DNA of 64,000 bases, from assembly GCA_021234535.1 (NCBI GenBank), contig CM037843.1, positions 25,327,911-25,391,910 of the forward strand. The letters run 5' to 3'. Of the stretch, positions 1-12,000 are shown one piece after another. Numbering within the stretch: the first letter of the stretch is position 1; the number at the start of each line of letters is the position of its first letter. Below the pieces are notes generated by a model. That model had not been told where the DNA came from. It searched no databases and saw only the letters and a list, made by a program, of their open reading frames with translations. Position numbers and translations under genes: made by a program. The stretch comes from Stichopus chloronotus. Its lineage: Eukaryota > Echinodermata > Holothuroidea > Aspidochirotida > Stichopodidae.

Positions 1-1873
1 TTCAGAGATGAACCAGAAACATACTTGAGCTCTCTGATGTACATTGACGCTAACTTTGTCACCTTATCACAGGCTAACAATGTGTTGTACTCCAAAAGCC
101 TGATCAAGTCAATTACATAATTATGTCACATTTGGCATTGTACTTTGGCAATCTTACTCAAGTCAGTGCACAAAAACAATAGCCTGGATGCACCAGGGCA
201 TTCGGGTTAGATCCCGACAGGTTCACAGTAAGCCTGGCTTCTTGTTCAAGAGTAGTGTAAGGTTTTCCCATCTGAATTGACCTCGTGAAAGACAGAGACC
301 AATTCTGATCTTAAAATTGTTGAGTTGGTAGTCTCTCGACATGAAGTTAAAATTTAAAAAGTCAGAGGCTTCCTCCACACTTGTGGTCGCTTTGCATCGT
401 AAACTGACTGTTCTTCAAGGCCCTGAACATTTTTTCATAAAGAGAAACAAGATGTCAATATGCATTTATTTACATCACACTTTTTTATGGGGAGTCATAC
501 ACATGGCGGAAGAAAGTGGAAAAATTTTCAGCTGCAAATCTTTGACAAAGAAGACATGTACACATGTACACACAAAAAAACATATGCAACTTCTGCTATT
601 ATGTTTAATGTTTCTGAAGCAAATGTAAGTCAAAAGTAATTTTGGTCTGAAACGTTCTTCAGAGAAAACTTAAGAAACTCTTTTGAATTCATCCTGAACT
701 TGGTGAGAATATTCTTTACAGTATTCCTAAAGGTGAAGTGATGGCATACTGTTTTCATCAAAATGAGTGTCATTGGCACTGTGGTATTATTGTGTATGAG
801 TAGCATCTGTTTGTGTACTATTATAAACCTGTAGCTGTGGACAGCCACTACTCTGTATCAGCTAATTTGGAATGTCAAAACTTATTAATGACAACAAACT
901 TCAACTGAACGACGGTCATATGCCCGTCTTTCCTTTCCAGTGTACCAAGCCACAACCTCAGTGAGGTAACTTGTTACCTTAACTATTTCAAGTTTCATAA
1001 GAATGGCATTTCCTTAGCACAGTGATTCTCAAATGATGTTTTCTGTTGAAGCGGCTGTGTGGGTTGCCTGGATCACAGAAGATTGATAGACTAGAAGAGT
1101 CGTTGTAGTCGCGAATTCTCCTCATGGACATTTTGTACACTATGCAGTGTCAAAGCTCACATTAGAACGTCCATCGGAGGAATTACATGCCTACCTAAGG
1201 CTGAATGAAACCAGTTGCAGCTATTACTGTCATCTTACCTAAGTGCAGTACCATGGAGGCATACATGTCTCTTGTGGTAGCCTATATGATTTTTATTCGA
1301 GTGTTTCCTGAAAGCAGAGTCACAGGTCACTTGTGACAGTGGATGGTCCGACGGAGGTCACCAACAGAAAAGTGTGAATTCATGGCAAAAATTGCATTCA
1401 AAATCAATTTGTTAAATGTTTAAGCCAGTGTCACATAGGGGGATCACTGACATAATTGTCTGTGCTCTGACACAGTTTTCCTCGAGAATTCATTTCCAAG
1501 AGCAACAGGGTCCATCTATTTCATTGTGATAAATTTCTTCTTGGCTGTTAATTACCATTATTTATGTTTTGTCCTTGATGCCATGTTAGTCATTTCCAGA
1601 TGGAGGAAATCTGGCCAGCAGTGACTGATTTTATAGGCTGTCATTCTCTGTGCTTTGCTGTGCCACTTCATCATATGTTCTTCCCTGCTGAAATGCTTCA
1701 TGTTATTCCTTTTTGTCAGTTAGACATCGCTATGAGGTTGTTTACTGGAAGTATTGATTTCTAATCCTACTGCACTAAATGATTTTGTCTCTTCCTTTTT
1801 CCAGAGGTTTTTTTTTTTTCATTTTCTTTTAATTCTTGTGGTTCTAAGTTTTTGCATTTGTTTCTTCAACCAG
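1..1873 (+). other. Intron upstream of the last TBCB exon
   Basis: AT-rich DNA ending in a pyrimidine tract and CAG (1871-1873) that serves as acceptor for the last TBCB exon. I searched for the CAP-Gly exon (GKNDGS-type motif) expected just upstream and did not find it, so that exon probably lies left of the window. A strong acceptor followed 25 nt later by a GTAACT donor (about 941-965) fits none of the TBCB sequence expected there. Open frames in this stretch have no protein-like character. Confidence 0.5.
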
Positions 1874-1991
1874 CGTCAAGGGGAGGAGGTATTTCTCCTG
1901 CGAACCAAAGTACGGTGGGTTTGTCAAACCTCAGAACGTCGTGGTTGGACACTTTCCTGTACTACTGGAGGAAGAAATGGATGAGATGTGA
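1874..1991 (+). CDS. TBCB: Tubulin-folding cofactor B, last coding exon (partial gene)
   Basis: The exon follows a good acceptor (TTTCTTCAACCAG). Its first base completes a codon begun in the previous exon; 38 codons follow, then TGA at 1989-1991. The translation contains [17 protein letters not shown] and VVVGHFP and ends EEEMDEM. This matches the end of the CAP-Gly domain of TBCB (RYF.C..KYG.FVKP...VGDFP) and the acidic DE-[MI] tail that is the hallmark of the family. TBCB captures alpha-tubulin after release from the CCT chaperonin and works with TBCE to dissociate tubulin dimers in the cytosol; the CAP-Gly domain and acidic tail bind TBCE and the alpha-tubulin C-terminus. The residue completed at the start is probably serine, matching GS-V-[NK]-G-[KR]-R. 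Two other frames stay open across this exon but are shadows. Family assignment is strong; the upstream exons are outside the window. Confidence 0.9.
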
Positions 1992-4900
1992 AACACAGAG
2001 TTTATTTGTAGAGGTTGCAGGCATCCTCCAGGATGGCTGTCGTCAGTGTTCCTGTCTTGCTGTACAAGGATGATTGCCTTGACTGTAATAGCTCCGATTG
2101 GACGTAAACCACATTATTGATTCATCTGCTGAGGGCTTCCGGGCTGATAAAGAAATTCCAGCAAAGCTTTTTATAGAGTTTCTTCTATTTGGTGATTTGT
2201 TCATTACCCATGATTGAGAAGAAATGTCCAGATACTGATGGGCTGGTCAAAGGTAGATACTTCCCTTTTCCAGAATATTAAATCCAGCAGCCAAAATGCT
2301 CAGGTGATTTTTACAAATCCATTGAAAATAATTTTGCTAAAGAGAATCGTATGTAAATGTTTTCTGAAAATGTGAGATATCTATTGTCCACAGTGTTCAA
2401 ACAGTGATGAAGTTTAGCATTAAATGTAGGCGACACAAGAGCATCATTTGATTGAATTCAATTCCGCTCAGATGTTCGCAAGTCTCAGGATAACCAAATC
2501 TTGAGGTGTTTGAACCAGTTTTAGAGTTTGTTTAGGATATCTGAGATGATACAGTGCAGTCTACCAATAAGTTTGCTTTAAAGCAACGCAATGCAAATTT
2601 GTTTTTAATTAATCGCATTAATATTAAATGATGCAGCAGCAAGCTAGAAAAATAAGCTTATGGGTTGTACTGTGGACAAAATTTATCTTGGGCAACTGCG
2701 ACTAATTTCGTAAGGTTGTAAAGGATGACTGCGATTTGGATGTTTGTTGTATGTGTGACCTTGGATGAAATTGCTTAATTTACAGAATTGTAGAGATTTG
2801 TCGCTGACATGTGTATAACTGTGTATGTTGTCTGCTTTATACCAGCATGGGGTATTTTTTAGTGCATGATGTGTACTTGACCAAGTTAATTGACGTCTAG
2901 TAACGAGTTTGAAAAAAAAAGCAGACGTGCCTTTAATTTATATCATCATTGTTGGACTTCTTGTCTGGACATATTTACCTTGTACCTATCACTAATTCTT
3001 AATGATTGTGTCAAGAAGTTTCAGTATGTTCTCAATCCAGTTGTATCCCTTACAGCAGAGTATCCATTGATTTTAACCAACTTTGCTGTAATTGGTTTCC
3101 ATGGTTGTGACGTTTACAGCAACACAACCATATACATTCGCCACCATTTCAAATACTCATGCTTAGAGGTTATTTTATCAGTGAATTTCAATATGATAGC
3201 TGCAGATCAGTGATTATGCAGTCTCATGTGAAAAATATGTGTCTTAAAATAATTTCAGGTATGCATAGGGTTTTTTATGCATTTGTTTCTTGCTGCTACT
3301 GCTATGTAGTAAAAGCAAGTGCATTTGTGCTAGAGGTAATTGTCTTGGTCAAGACTTAGTGATTCTTTGCCCTTCCTTCCCGAATTCCCAAGTATATTTC
3401 CATTGGTGGTGCTATTCCTACTGTACATCTCTGCTGCTCTGAAGTGTGTATCTCTCTGACGGAAAACAGTCTAGGTGTTGAGCGGAGAGGTATGAGGGCA
3501 CACTGTACATATGAGTTCTTAGAATTGTGTTCCAGTCACTGGAAGTAGAGAACTACCATCCAGACTTCTGTGGTGTCAGTGAAGGATACATAGCTCAGTT
3601 TCCACAAAGCATGAAATAGTTTTGAGAATTGTAGCATACATTGTTCCTGAATGCATCATTATTTGTTTGTATTGGTAATAAGTCCATGTTTGCACAATGT
3701 ATAATTGTTGCATGATAGATGGTGGTTGGCACAATGCAGTGTAAAGTCAGTATGATAGGGAGGAGGGCAATAAAAGCTAAGGTGCCAGCTGTACGTCATT
3801 CATACTCTTAACATGTGATCACAGTATGTAATATTGAAACAGGCGCCGTAATGGAATGACCAGTATGGAATAGCAAGGATAACTTTGATGCAGGGGTAAC
3901 AACTAACAAGCATGTAGCATATTGGGGAATGTGCCACTTAAGAATTGATATGAAAGTGTGCTAATTCATGGAATTGCGTTCGGTGACCACACAAGCTTAT
4001 ACGTATGTTTCCATTGAAGACTGTTAGTATTAACAAAGAGAACAAATGTCAACGTCTCAGTTTCTTGTTTAAAATGTGCTAATTTTAACCCATAAATCCT
4101 TATTGCCCTTTAACTGTGAAACCAGTTGTCTCTGTATGGAATGACAATTTCAACAGTTGAAGATTGCAATCCAAAGCTTTGATTGATTGACATTCAAGTC
4201 ATAGGCAAAAAACGGTTTAGTTAAAGCTGTCATTATGACAGATTCTTTAACCTATTTTGATTGCCTGCTTTTTTTTTGCGGGATACTGATCGTATCTTAG
4301 CTTCCTAAGTGGTTGTGGCACAGTTGGTGGTGGTGGTGTGAAGAAGACAGGAATGATGGAGATGGAGGTATGAAGCTGTGCAGCACCATCATTGTATCCT
4401 TTCAAAGAGGTGGTGAAAGGTTACTAATGCTGGACTGTGCATTAACCGAAGGATATTGCACGATGAGGGTTGAAGTAAGCTATGCATGAGAGCACAGCTC
4501 GAGTGCATCCAGCCACAGCATCAACCCCCAATTAATGCATAGGTCCAGCATTAATTAACCTTGTTCATTCATACAATGATAGATTTTGATGAAACAGACA
4601 AAAAACGAGAAAAAAAATTGGGGTTTGTTAATAACCAAATTGTCATTGAAAACAAACCTCCAAAAAGGGGCAATGTGATTAATGACATGTCAAAAGTTTT
4701 TGTGCACAGTAGGACAAAGTACCACCATGGTTTGGTGTAAGATGGCAGACGACAAAACACTGTTAATATACATGTTTGTTGTATTCATTCACCGGTGATT
4801 TTGCTCTATAATTGACTGTGTTTAATCTCAAAGACAACGAGCGGTCACCTGACTGAAATGGGCCAATAGAAGTTGAGGATTCTTTCCAAGTATCTATGAA

Positions 4901-5904
4901 CAGTAAATTATGCAAAAATGAGCAACACTATGATTTTTGAAGGACAAGAGTAACTTACAGACATTGGTGACGCACATCACGTCACACAAGAGACTTGAAT
5001 TAGCTAAAGTACAATTCTGCTTCAGGAGATGTACTCCAATAAGTACAGCAGTGGAGTAAAGACTGCAGTTACATGTTGATTTTGTACAATGGTACAACAG
5101 TGATCACAATAGTGATACTACAGTTTGTAGTAGATGATTACGCAAACACACGCAAATGGTTGACGTGCTGGTGTCATCAAAGAGAAAGCATTTGCAAGTT
5201 TTGAAGAGAATTTTGAAATAGATTTGATGTATGAGTTTTGAGATGTGTGTAAAGAATATGTTGATTTTTGTAGACTCAGAATGTTCAAAACTATGCTTCT
5301 AGGTGGTTTGGTATTGCATGACTTACCAAAGAGTAATGCCAACATACAACTGTGAATTCGATAGAATTTGAAGAGAAAAACAAAGTCATAGGTTATAGAA
5401 GTAAAAATGACACAAGTCAATGCTTTTCTAGAAATGTAGGTTGTGCGATGCAACCTGAATGATTTTAAAACGTATTAGTCAGTTTTTTTCTCATGATTTT
5501 GATTGAGGAGTTTAAACAGTGTCGTCCATTTTTGCTCATTTATGCTTTCTTTCATAGTTTCATTCCATTTATATCAGTTATTACCAATATTTGAACGTAT
5601 TGTAATATGTGTCCTACGCTTTTGTTGTAATATGATGTGAATGATAAAAACCAAATATTAAAGAGTAATTGATTCATTTTTTTAGTCATTAGTGTTTAAA
5701 GCATTATATAAGTTAGGAACTTGTAGGTAGGTGCCTACTGTCAACCTTATGCCTCATTTTAATGTCATTATGAAAAACTCAACTCAGAGAAATTGAGACA
5801 TTGATATTTGAAGCATATCCTTTCACCTCCCCCTCCCACCCCCGGGCAGCCTTGGCCATGCAGCTGATTTTCTAGTGTATGCTCCAAAGAACGCAAACCA
5901 TCCA
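1992..5904. other. TBCB 3' UTR and convergent intergenic region
   Basis: About 3.9 kb of AT-rich sequence between the TBCB stop codon and the end of the minus-strand gene. Candidate plus-strand polyadenylation signals are ATTAAA at 2277-2282 and AATAAA at 3769-3774; I cannot tell which is used. A minus-strand donor GTAAGT near 5322, following a short 23-nt open stretch, is noted, but the neighbouring gene already ends with a stop codon and AATAAA above it. No further exon is supported. Confidence 0.4.
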
Positions 5905-5910
5905 TTTATT
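5905..5910 (-). promoter_or_regulatory. Polyadenylation signal of the seven-exon gene
   Basis: AATAAA on the minus strand (TTTATT on plus), 42 nt past the TAA stop codon of the gene at 5952-13118. The position fits a short 3' UTR and independently supports the last exon being terminal. Confidence 0.6.
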
Positions 5911-5951
5911 TTGGATGTATTTCCAACAGGATGGACACAGCCACTATTTCC

Positions 5952-6049
5952 TTACAGGAAGCCATCTTGAAGTTCAGATTTCAACTTCTCATATTTGAAA
6001 TTAGCCTCCCTCAGCAGACGATGTTTCCCAACCAGTTCCTTCTTGTACG
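5952..6049 (-). CDS. Seven-exon gene, exon 7 (stop codon)
   Basis: 98 nt including TAA at 5954-5952, acceptor CATTTTCAAACAG, entered in phase 1. It encodes YKKELVGKHRLLREANFKYE then KLKSELQDGFL, a charged heptad-like segment predicted to be helical or coiled-coil. A GTAAGG overlapping the stop could act as a donor, but its exon-side context is poor and AATAAA follows shortly. Confidence 0.72.
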
Positions 6050-9000
6050 CTGTTTGAAAATGAAATTAGAATAGCAGGATAATCAACATTGTATTCAGTT
6101 TTCGGTGTGGTCATTATGATTATACTAGTGTAACTACAAGTACCTCCAGTCAGAGATACAAAAGCGTAGCCTGAACTTGAGTGGACATGTTGGAACAAAA
6201 CCTCTGACAGACAAAAGTTTCCACTTTTTCTGTGTACATGAAAACATGATACAACAAAAAATTTGCCATTCAATGATAAGAGAGGTTTTCATGCTGAAAG
6301 TAAATGTAGTTGTCCAAATATAACATGATCTTGTCATGTTGCCTTGGTTTATGTGTCTATTCATTTCAACTTAAGACATTGTGGGTGGGGATTGCTGGCT
6401 GCCTGAGACAAATATGACAACATAAAGACTGTGCTAGTGACAATCATTCTTCATACGTGATGACGATCTACAATCGTTTCTTCGTACGTAAAGCGACGCA
6501 AGTATTCATTTGTAAGTCGTCATTGATGATACCTTTGACTATATTTCCTAAGATGGGCAACACCTCATTCTTGACCTCGTGTCTGATGGTGAGTGGTGTC
6601 TCGGTCTTCTCCTTCCTCAAATGTGCTTGGACGACTTTGAGATGACCGGGGTACTGAGAAGAAGGAAGAAGAGAAAATTGTACGATTTCTTAAAATCTGC
6701 TTTGTTCACAACCTCTGCAACTCTGATCCATTCTCATCAACCTCATGAGGATGCAGCTTACCGGTACACTTCTTACACTGACTGGAAAAAGAAAAATGAG
6801 CAAAAGCACCAAACACGACCGTACACCGACAGAGGTACCTCAGGATCACTCTCTGTCTAAATTGATTCTGTCGATCCATAAAACTCACATGTTTAAAAAT
6901 CATTCAGGCTTATGTGGAATCTGATTCTAGAAACTCAAATCATTGTGACCTAAATAGCTTATGTGAAAAGACAACTTATGTTATAATCGATTTTGGATTT
7001 CAACTTTCTTTTCTTTTAGAGGAGGTTGTCTTATGCATCACAGTGATGTCTTCTCATAATCTACCTTTTCAAATGAATTTTGATTATCTTCCTTTGCCTT
7101 GAGCTTCCATTTCTTAAGTCCGGTGATGGTCGTCACGGTCCTGGCCAAGCCACCGAAGGTTGCTATAAAAACAAGCGAGGGCTGTCTCTGTGTAATTAAT
7201 GTCCACATACATCAAATTACTGACCATTAAATAATTAAAGAGGCATTTCATTTCACAACTCTAGGACACCAGAGACGTCAGCCAATATCTTCGACCAAGC
7301 ATTGATTCATAGAGGAATTTGGTGTACTTGGATATTTGAAAGACTGTGTAAAAGTGCACCACTTTTTCATGATTTTTACTTTTACCAGAAAAAAACAAGA
7401 AAAAAGTAAGTCTACAATGTGGGTACTTGGGTTTCAGAAAATTAAATTAACAGCCATGTACGATTGTTCATCAACAATAAGGTCACGAGGTCGCTTTCCA
7501 GTATCCTCTGGTTACTTTCTTCTCTCGCTTCTCTCACATCTCTGTATTACTTTAATGAACCCCGGCATTGTTTATCACCAATTAGGCCTACCCACAAAAG
7601 TATCTAATCGAGTAGAAGGGATCGTGGGAACTAATTTATGCTTCAAAATACATGCTGCTGCGCATAGTGGGCAACTGCGATGGCCACACAGGGCCCTTTC
7701 TCCCCGTCGGTTCCCAGTCCCGTAACTCAAAATATCATCTAAATCTGATAGTATACCTTGCATTCCAGGTCTTTTCACAGGTTCGGAGGTCGCAGATAAG
7801 CCCTTTGGAAAGGGAAATACACAAAATGATTGAGATCGTATAATTATGATTTAGATCTTATAATTACTGTTTGATATCAGCGCTTGAAAACGGTACTTTT
7901 GGACAACTTTACTCCTTCGTTTGTTTGTTTGTTTGTTCTTTTTTATTGAACATATATCGCCTTGTACAAACAACCATGTAGAGGGCGTGGAGGGATTACA
8001 CTGACGTCGCAATGTGTGCCTTTCTATAGATCAGGCTTCCTTATAAATGGCGTGATTTGGAGGGGCGCCCAAAAAGTTGCTGCCAGAGTATTAAAAGACT
8101 AAGTTTGAAAAAATTGAACCTATTTTGAAAGTTCATTCCCAAACGTGTGATAATTTATCAAAACTTTGGCCATTTTGACGATAATTTGGGCACCAGGATG
8201 GAAATCATTGATGCATTTACATCAACGTAATTTAAAGGCTGTATTGCATCACCCTAAGCTATATTTTTACCTCCCGGAAAGGAAAATTCTCAACTGGTTC
8301 TAAGTTACAGTACTCTTAGATTGACAGCAAATTCGAAAGATGCAGAGTAGCTCGTATTACACAGCGTACACAGGGATTCATTGTTTTGATTGCACATGTG
8401 GAAGAATTGAAGACAGGCTGAGGGAGGGACTAGAGGTAGGTGGTTGGGAGAATTGAAACTGTCTGGGGTGATGAGTTTTTGTCTTTAATTATGTGGCATT
8501 TTATCAAACGTAATTAAGAAAGCCTGCTGACTATCGGACGGCAAACAGATACGTTTGTTTACCCTGGCTATTTGATGTAAATGCAAGGGGATCAATACTA
8601 ACTTAATCACGTGATACAATAAACTTTATGTGCACGATATACCTTTTCATTATCCTGGAACCACAGAGAAGTAAAATCCAACTGACGTTCAGAGTAAATG
8701 GAAGTTAAATTTGGTCAGAATGAAACCATTTCTTCATATACGTCAGTCTATAACTGTAATTATCATCTGTCATATCAGTTCTCTAAAAGTGATACTGTTT
8801 TGCTCTAAGTACTTATAAACAGAATCATTAATTCATACTCAAGTCATGGACATGACGTCATACCATACCTTTGACGGGAGGCCAAATGTGACTTTCTCTG
8901 AGGGTTGTGAAGATAGAAAAAGAAATACTTGCACACATTGACATTTCAGAATCAGCATGTTTGCCATTTGTTCATTACATGGCAGCTAAAGCCATTCCTT

Positions 9001-12000
9001 AAAACAATGTTACAAACATTTTGACAAAATTATCAATGATATTTCCTAACTTTCTGCTTTAAGTTTACTGTCCGCTCGTATGGTACCAGTTCAAAATATC
9101 AACGATGTAAACATTTTATTCACTTTTGCGGACCTTAATAATTCCTAGTAAAGGATGTCTAGATGTTAAATACATTATTTGTGGAACTATTTTTCATTTC
9201 GTTTACTGTATATTTATAGTTATATGCTACCTGTGCTTTAAGCAATTTTTCTTAACTTTTCACAAAACCAGTATATTGTCATAAAAGCATAAAGTGAGAC
9301 ACTGATTTACTTACTCTTTTCTTTCACTGTCTTTGTATTTTCCTCCCCTTCTATTTGGTTTTGCTTTAATCTAGTCGTTAGTGTCTTCAATCGACTTACA
9401 CCCATGTCAGTTTGTGAGGTATCTTCATTCAGCCTGTATGGTAACGAACAATAAATTGGTATTTCTCAACTTTTTGCTGCAACAAGAACTTAACAAGTTT
9501 TTTCATCGATAAACTAAAAGGGTATATCATTGCCGGAGCGTTGAGTGATAAAGGAACACTATAGAGACTGTCTACTAATTGAGCTATCTCTGTATGAGCT
9601 ACTCAAGTGATGACAACTGCTTCATGATGTGATTGTAAAAAAATCGCAGTTCCCTTAATTTTTTTTTTTTTTTGTCAATAAACCTTCAGAACTGTCTAGA
9701 TTTGGAATCAAAGCTAACGGAATTCCAATGTCAGTGGTACAGGAGGCTACATGAGGAGGCTAAATTACCCTCCTCGGCATCAGGTGTGTATAGCCCAACT
9801 GCTTGATCTGCAGAAACTATTATCCAAATCACTATACCCTCCACTATTTCATCTTGAAAAAGTTTACAGGATAGTAACTACAGTAATGTTTAAACTACCC
9901 AGAAAAAAAAAGAAAAGAACCACATGGCCAGTCCCCGGCTCTGCAATTGAATGCTGTTTATAACAATATTTCACCACCCTGGTGTCGTGGCGAAAGAGGG
10001 AGGGGAGGGGGAATAACATATCCCCAGCCACCCCTCCGGATCCTCTGTCAGGGAAGATGCCCTCACGATGTTTTCCCAGCCATCATCTTCTCGCTCAAAA
10101 TAACTCTTTCTTCATGAGTGGACAAACATTTCTTAAATTCACGTTGTGAAATCATTGCACTCACATGGTGTGTTGGATGTCAGTTTTCTGGACTGGTTTC
10201 ATTGTTATTGATTGCTGGTTGTTGTCGACACCGATGGATCTCTGGCTGTTGATGTCATCTGCAAGATAATTTTAACTTATTCAGCCATGCAAAATATATT
10301 TCTTTGTCTCTCCTAAAAGGACTATTTCTTTAACACTTTCTTTTTTAGGAAATGCAATGATTTACAGCCTCTACCGTGATCATATTCAAGTTAATTACTG
10401 AAATGTTACTGATTCTTTCATGTTCATCATCCCATCAGAACCATGGTGTCCAATTAGTCATCAGCGTGGATAACTGCTGTCCATCTTAACGGTTTCAGAG
10501 CCAGTGATAAGCATGTGACAATATCCTCATTCTCCAATGCATGAGCGTAATCCTCCTCACCCTGCACATTCTCATACATAGGCGGGGTCAATAATTGGCA
10601 ACAACTCCATTTTGAATTACTAGGCCTAATAGGATTACCCAAATTGAAGGATTTTGCAAACCCCATTTTGAAGAAAAACAAAGGAAAAAAAGAAAAGTAA
10701 ACCAAACACGGGATTAGTAAAGAGAAGACTATTATCTATATGTAAAAACTTGTGATAAGTAACTAATATTTTGTCAGATGTTAAAACTTACTACATATGC
10801 TGATGTAGCATATTTCGCTTCTTTTTTTTCTTTTTTTTTTTGCTTGCCTCGCCAAAGATATGTCTGTATGCGTTCTACCATTTTCTTTTGTACGTTTTCG
10901 GGTCACAAAATTTGTGTTTTTTTTTTGTACAATATGGAGAATACAAAGAGCAAGATAATGGAGGGCAGGCATGCAACCTGTGAGGTTGGCTTCCTATACA
11001 GCAACCCTACAGTGCACTACTGTTTCTATAGGCTCTATTGTAGGGCTGAGACCCCGTAGCGGGAATCTCTATACTGTGCGGGAACGGTTCCTATATGGAG
11101 GAGCCCTACTGTGCGGCCCTCCAGAAACATGAAGTAGGTAACAAATGTAGCTCCTTGACCAAAAAAGGTTGACGAACCCTGAGCCAATAAAATGATTGGC
11201 GCTCTTGCCTGATATAGAGAGAGGATCTCTATTTAGGAACCGTAACACATATAAGACTATACTGTTTCAGCAGGAGTGAAAAAGTGATAACTATGATAAA
11301 TTATTTACAAAAGTTAATCACAGGAAATGAAGAGTAGGCCTATTCCTGTGCAGTGGACAGATGGAGAGTTCGTGAACCGTTCTTACCTAAAGAGTTACCG
11401 TACCTTTTTATCCCGTTGTAGACCGGTAACCAGCCAAGGACACGCCATGTTCCCTCCCATACCGACCACTGTGTTACCAGTGTGGAAAATCAATACAAAA
11501 TAAAATTTTAATACGAGTAAACGGGGACCCCTGTATGACTTACTGGCCATTATTCAGCAAAAGTGAATAACCGACCAGTAATGAACGTATTTTGTTTTCA
11601 GTAACTTTTGTCTCTAAAATTCAAAAATATTTCGCGAGGAATACGCCCAATTTCACCGTCAGTTACATTTTGCTTGTACTGGCACTCGTTTTATATACGG
11701 TGGTTGTGTAAAGGTTCCACAATAAAACGATTAATCATGATTCTAAAAAAAACGCGATATAATTGAAGTCTATAATATGTAAGAAGTTGCCTTTTTTGTT
11801 ACTGTTTGGAAGGTTTCCAGTTCAATATTACAGCACATGTACAGAAAATTGTAAAATTGTTTAAGTTAGTACTAGGAGGTAGACCCCCCTCTGCCTCACT
11901 TCGACCCTGACTTCACCCGCGGACGATGATGGCACCTCTCATGGTATACCAAACGGTGGTGGGACGGCCATGTCCCCTCCCGCCTCCACCCTTCCTCGGA

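Noticed and set aside
941..965. 25-nt micro-exon with strong acceptor and GTAACT donor, considered as part of TBCB
   Set aside because: Its residues do not match the GKNDGS region expected directly before the last TBCB exon.
6754..6803. Minus-strand acceptor followed by QCKKCTGKLHPHEVDENG, resembling a zinc-binding CxxC exon
   Set aside because: Its phase does not fit between exons 5 and 6 of the seven-exon gene, which join each other directly, and no donor gives a sensible exon.
10454..10705. Minus frame with PPMYENVQGEEDYAHALENE, resembling a signalling tail
   Set aside because: It lies in intron 2 of the seven-exon gene; its possible splice sites give phases incompatible with the neighbours, and the flanking exons already join in frame.
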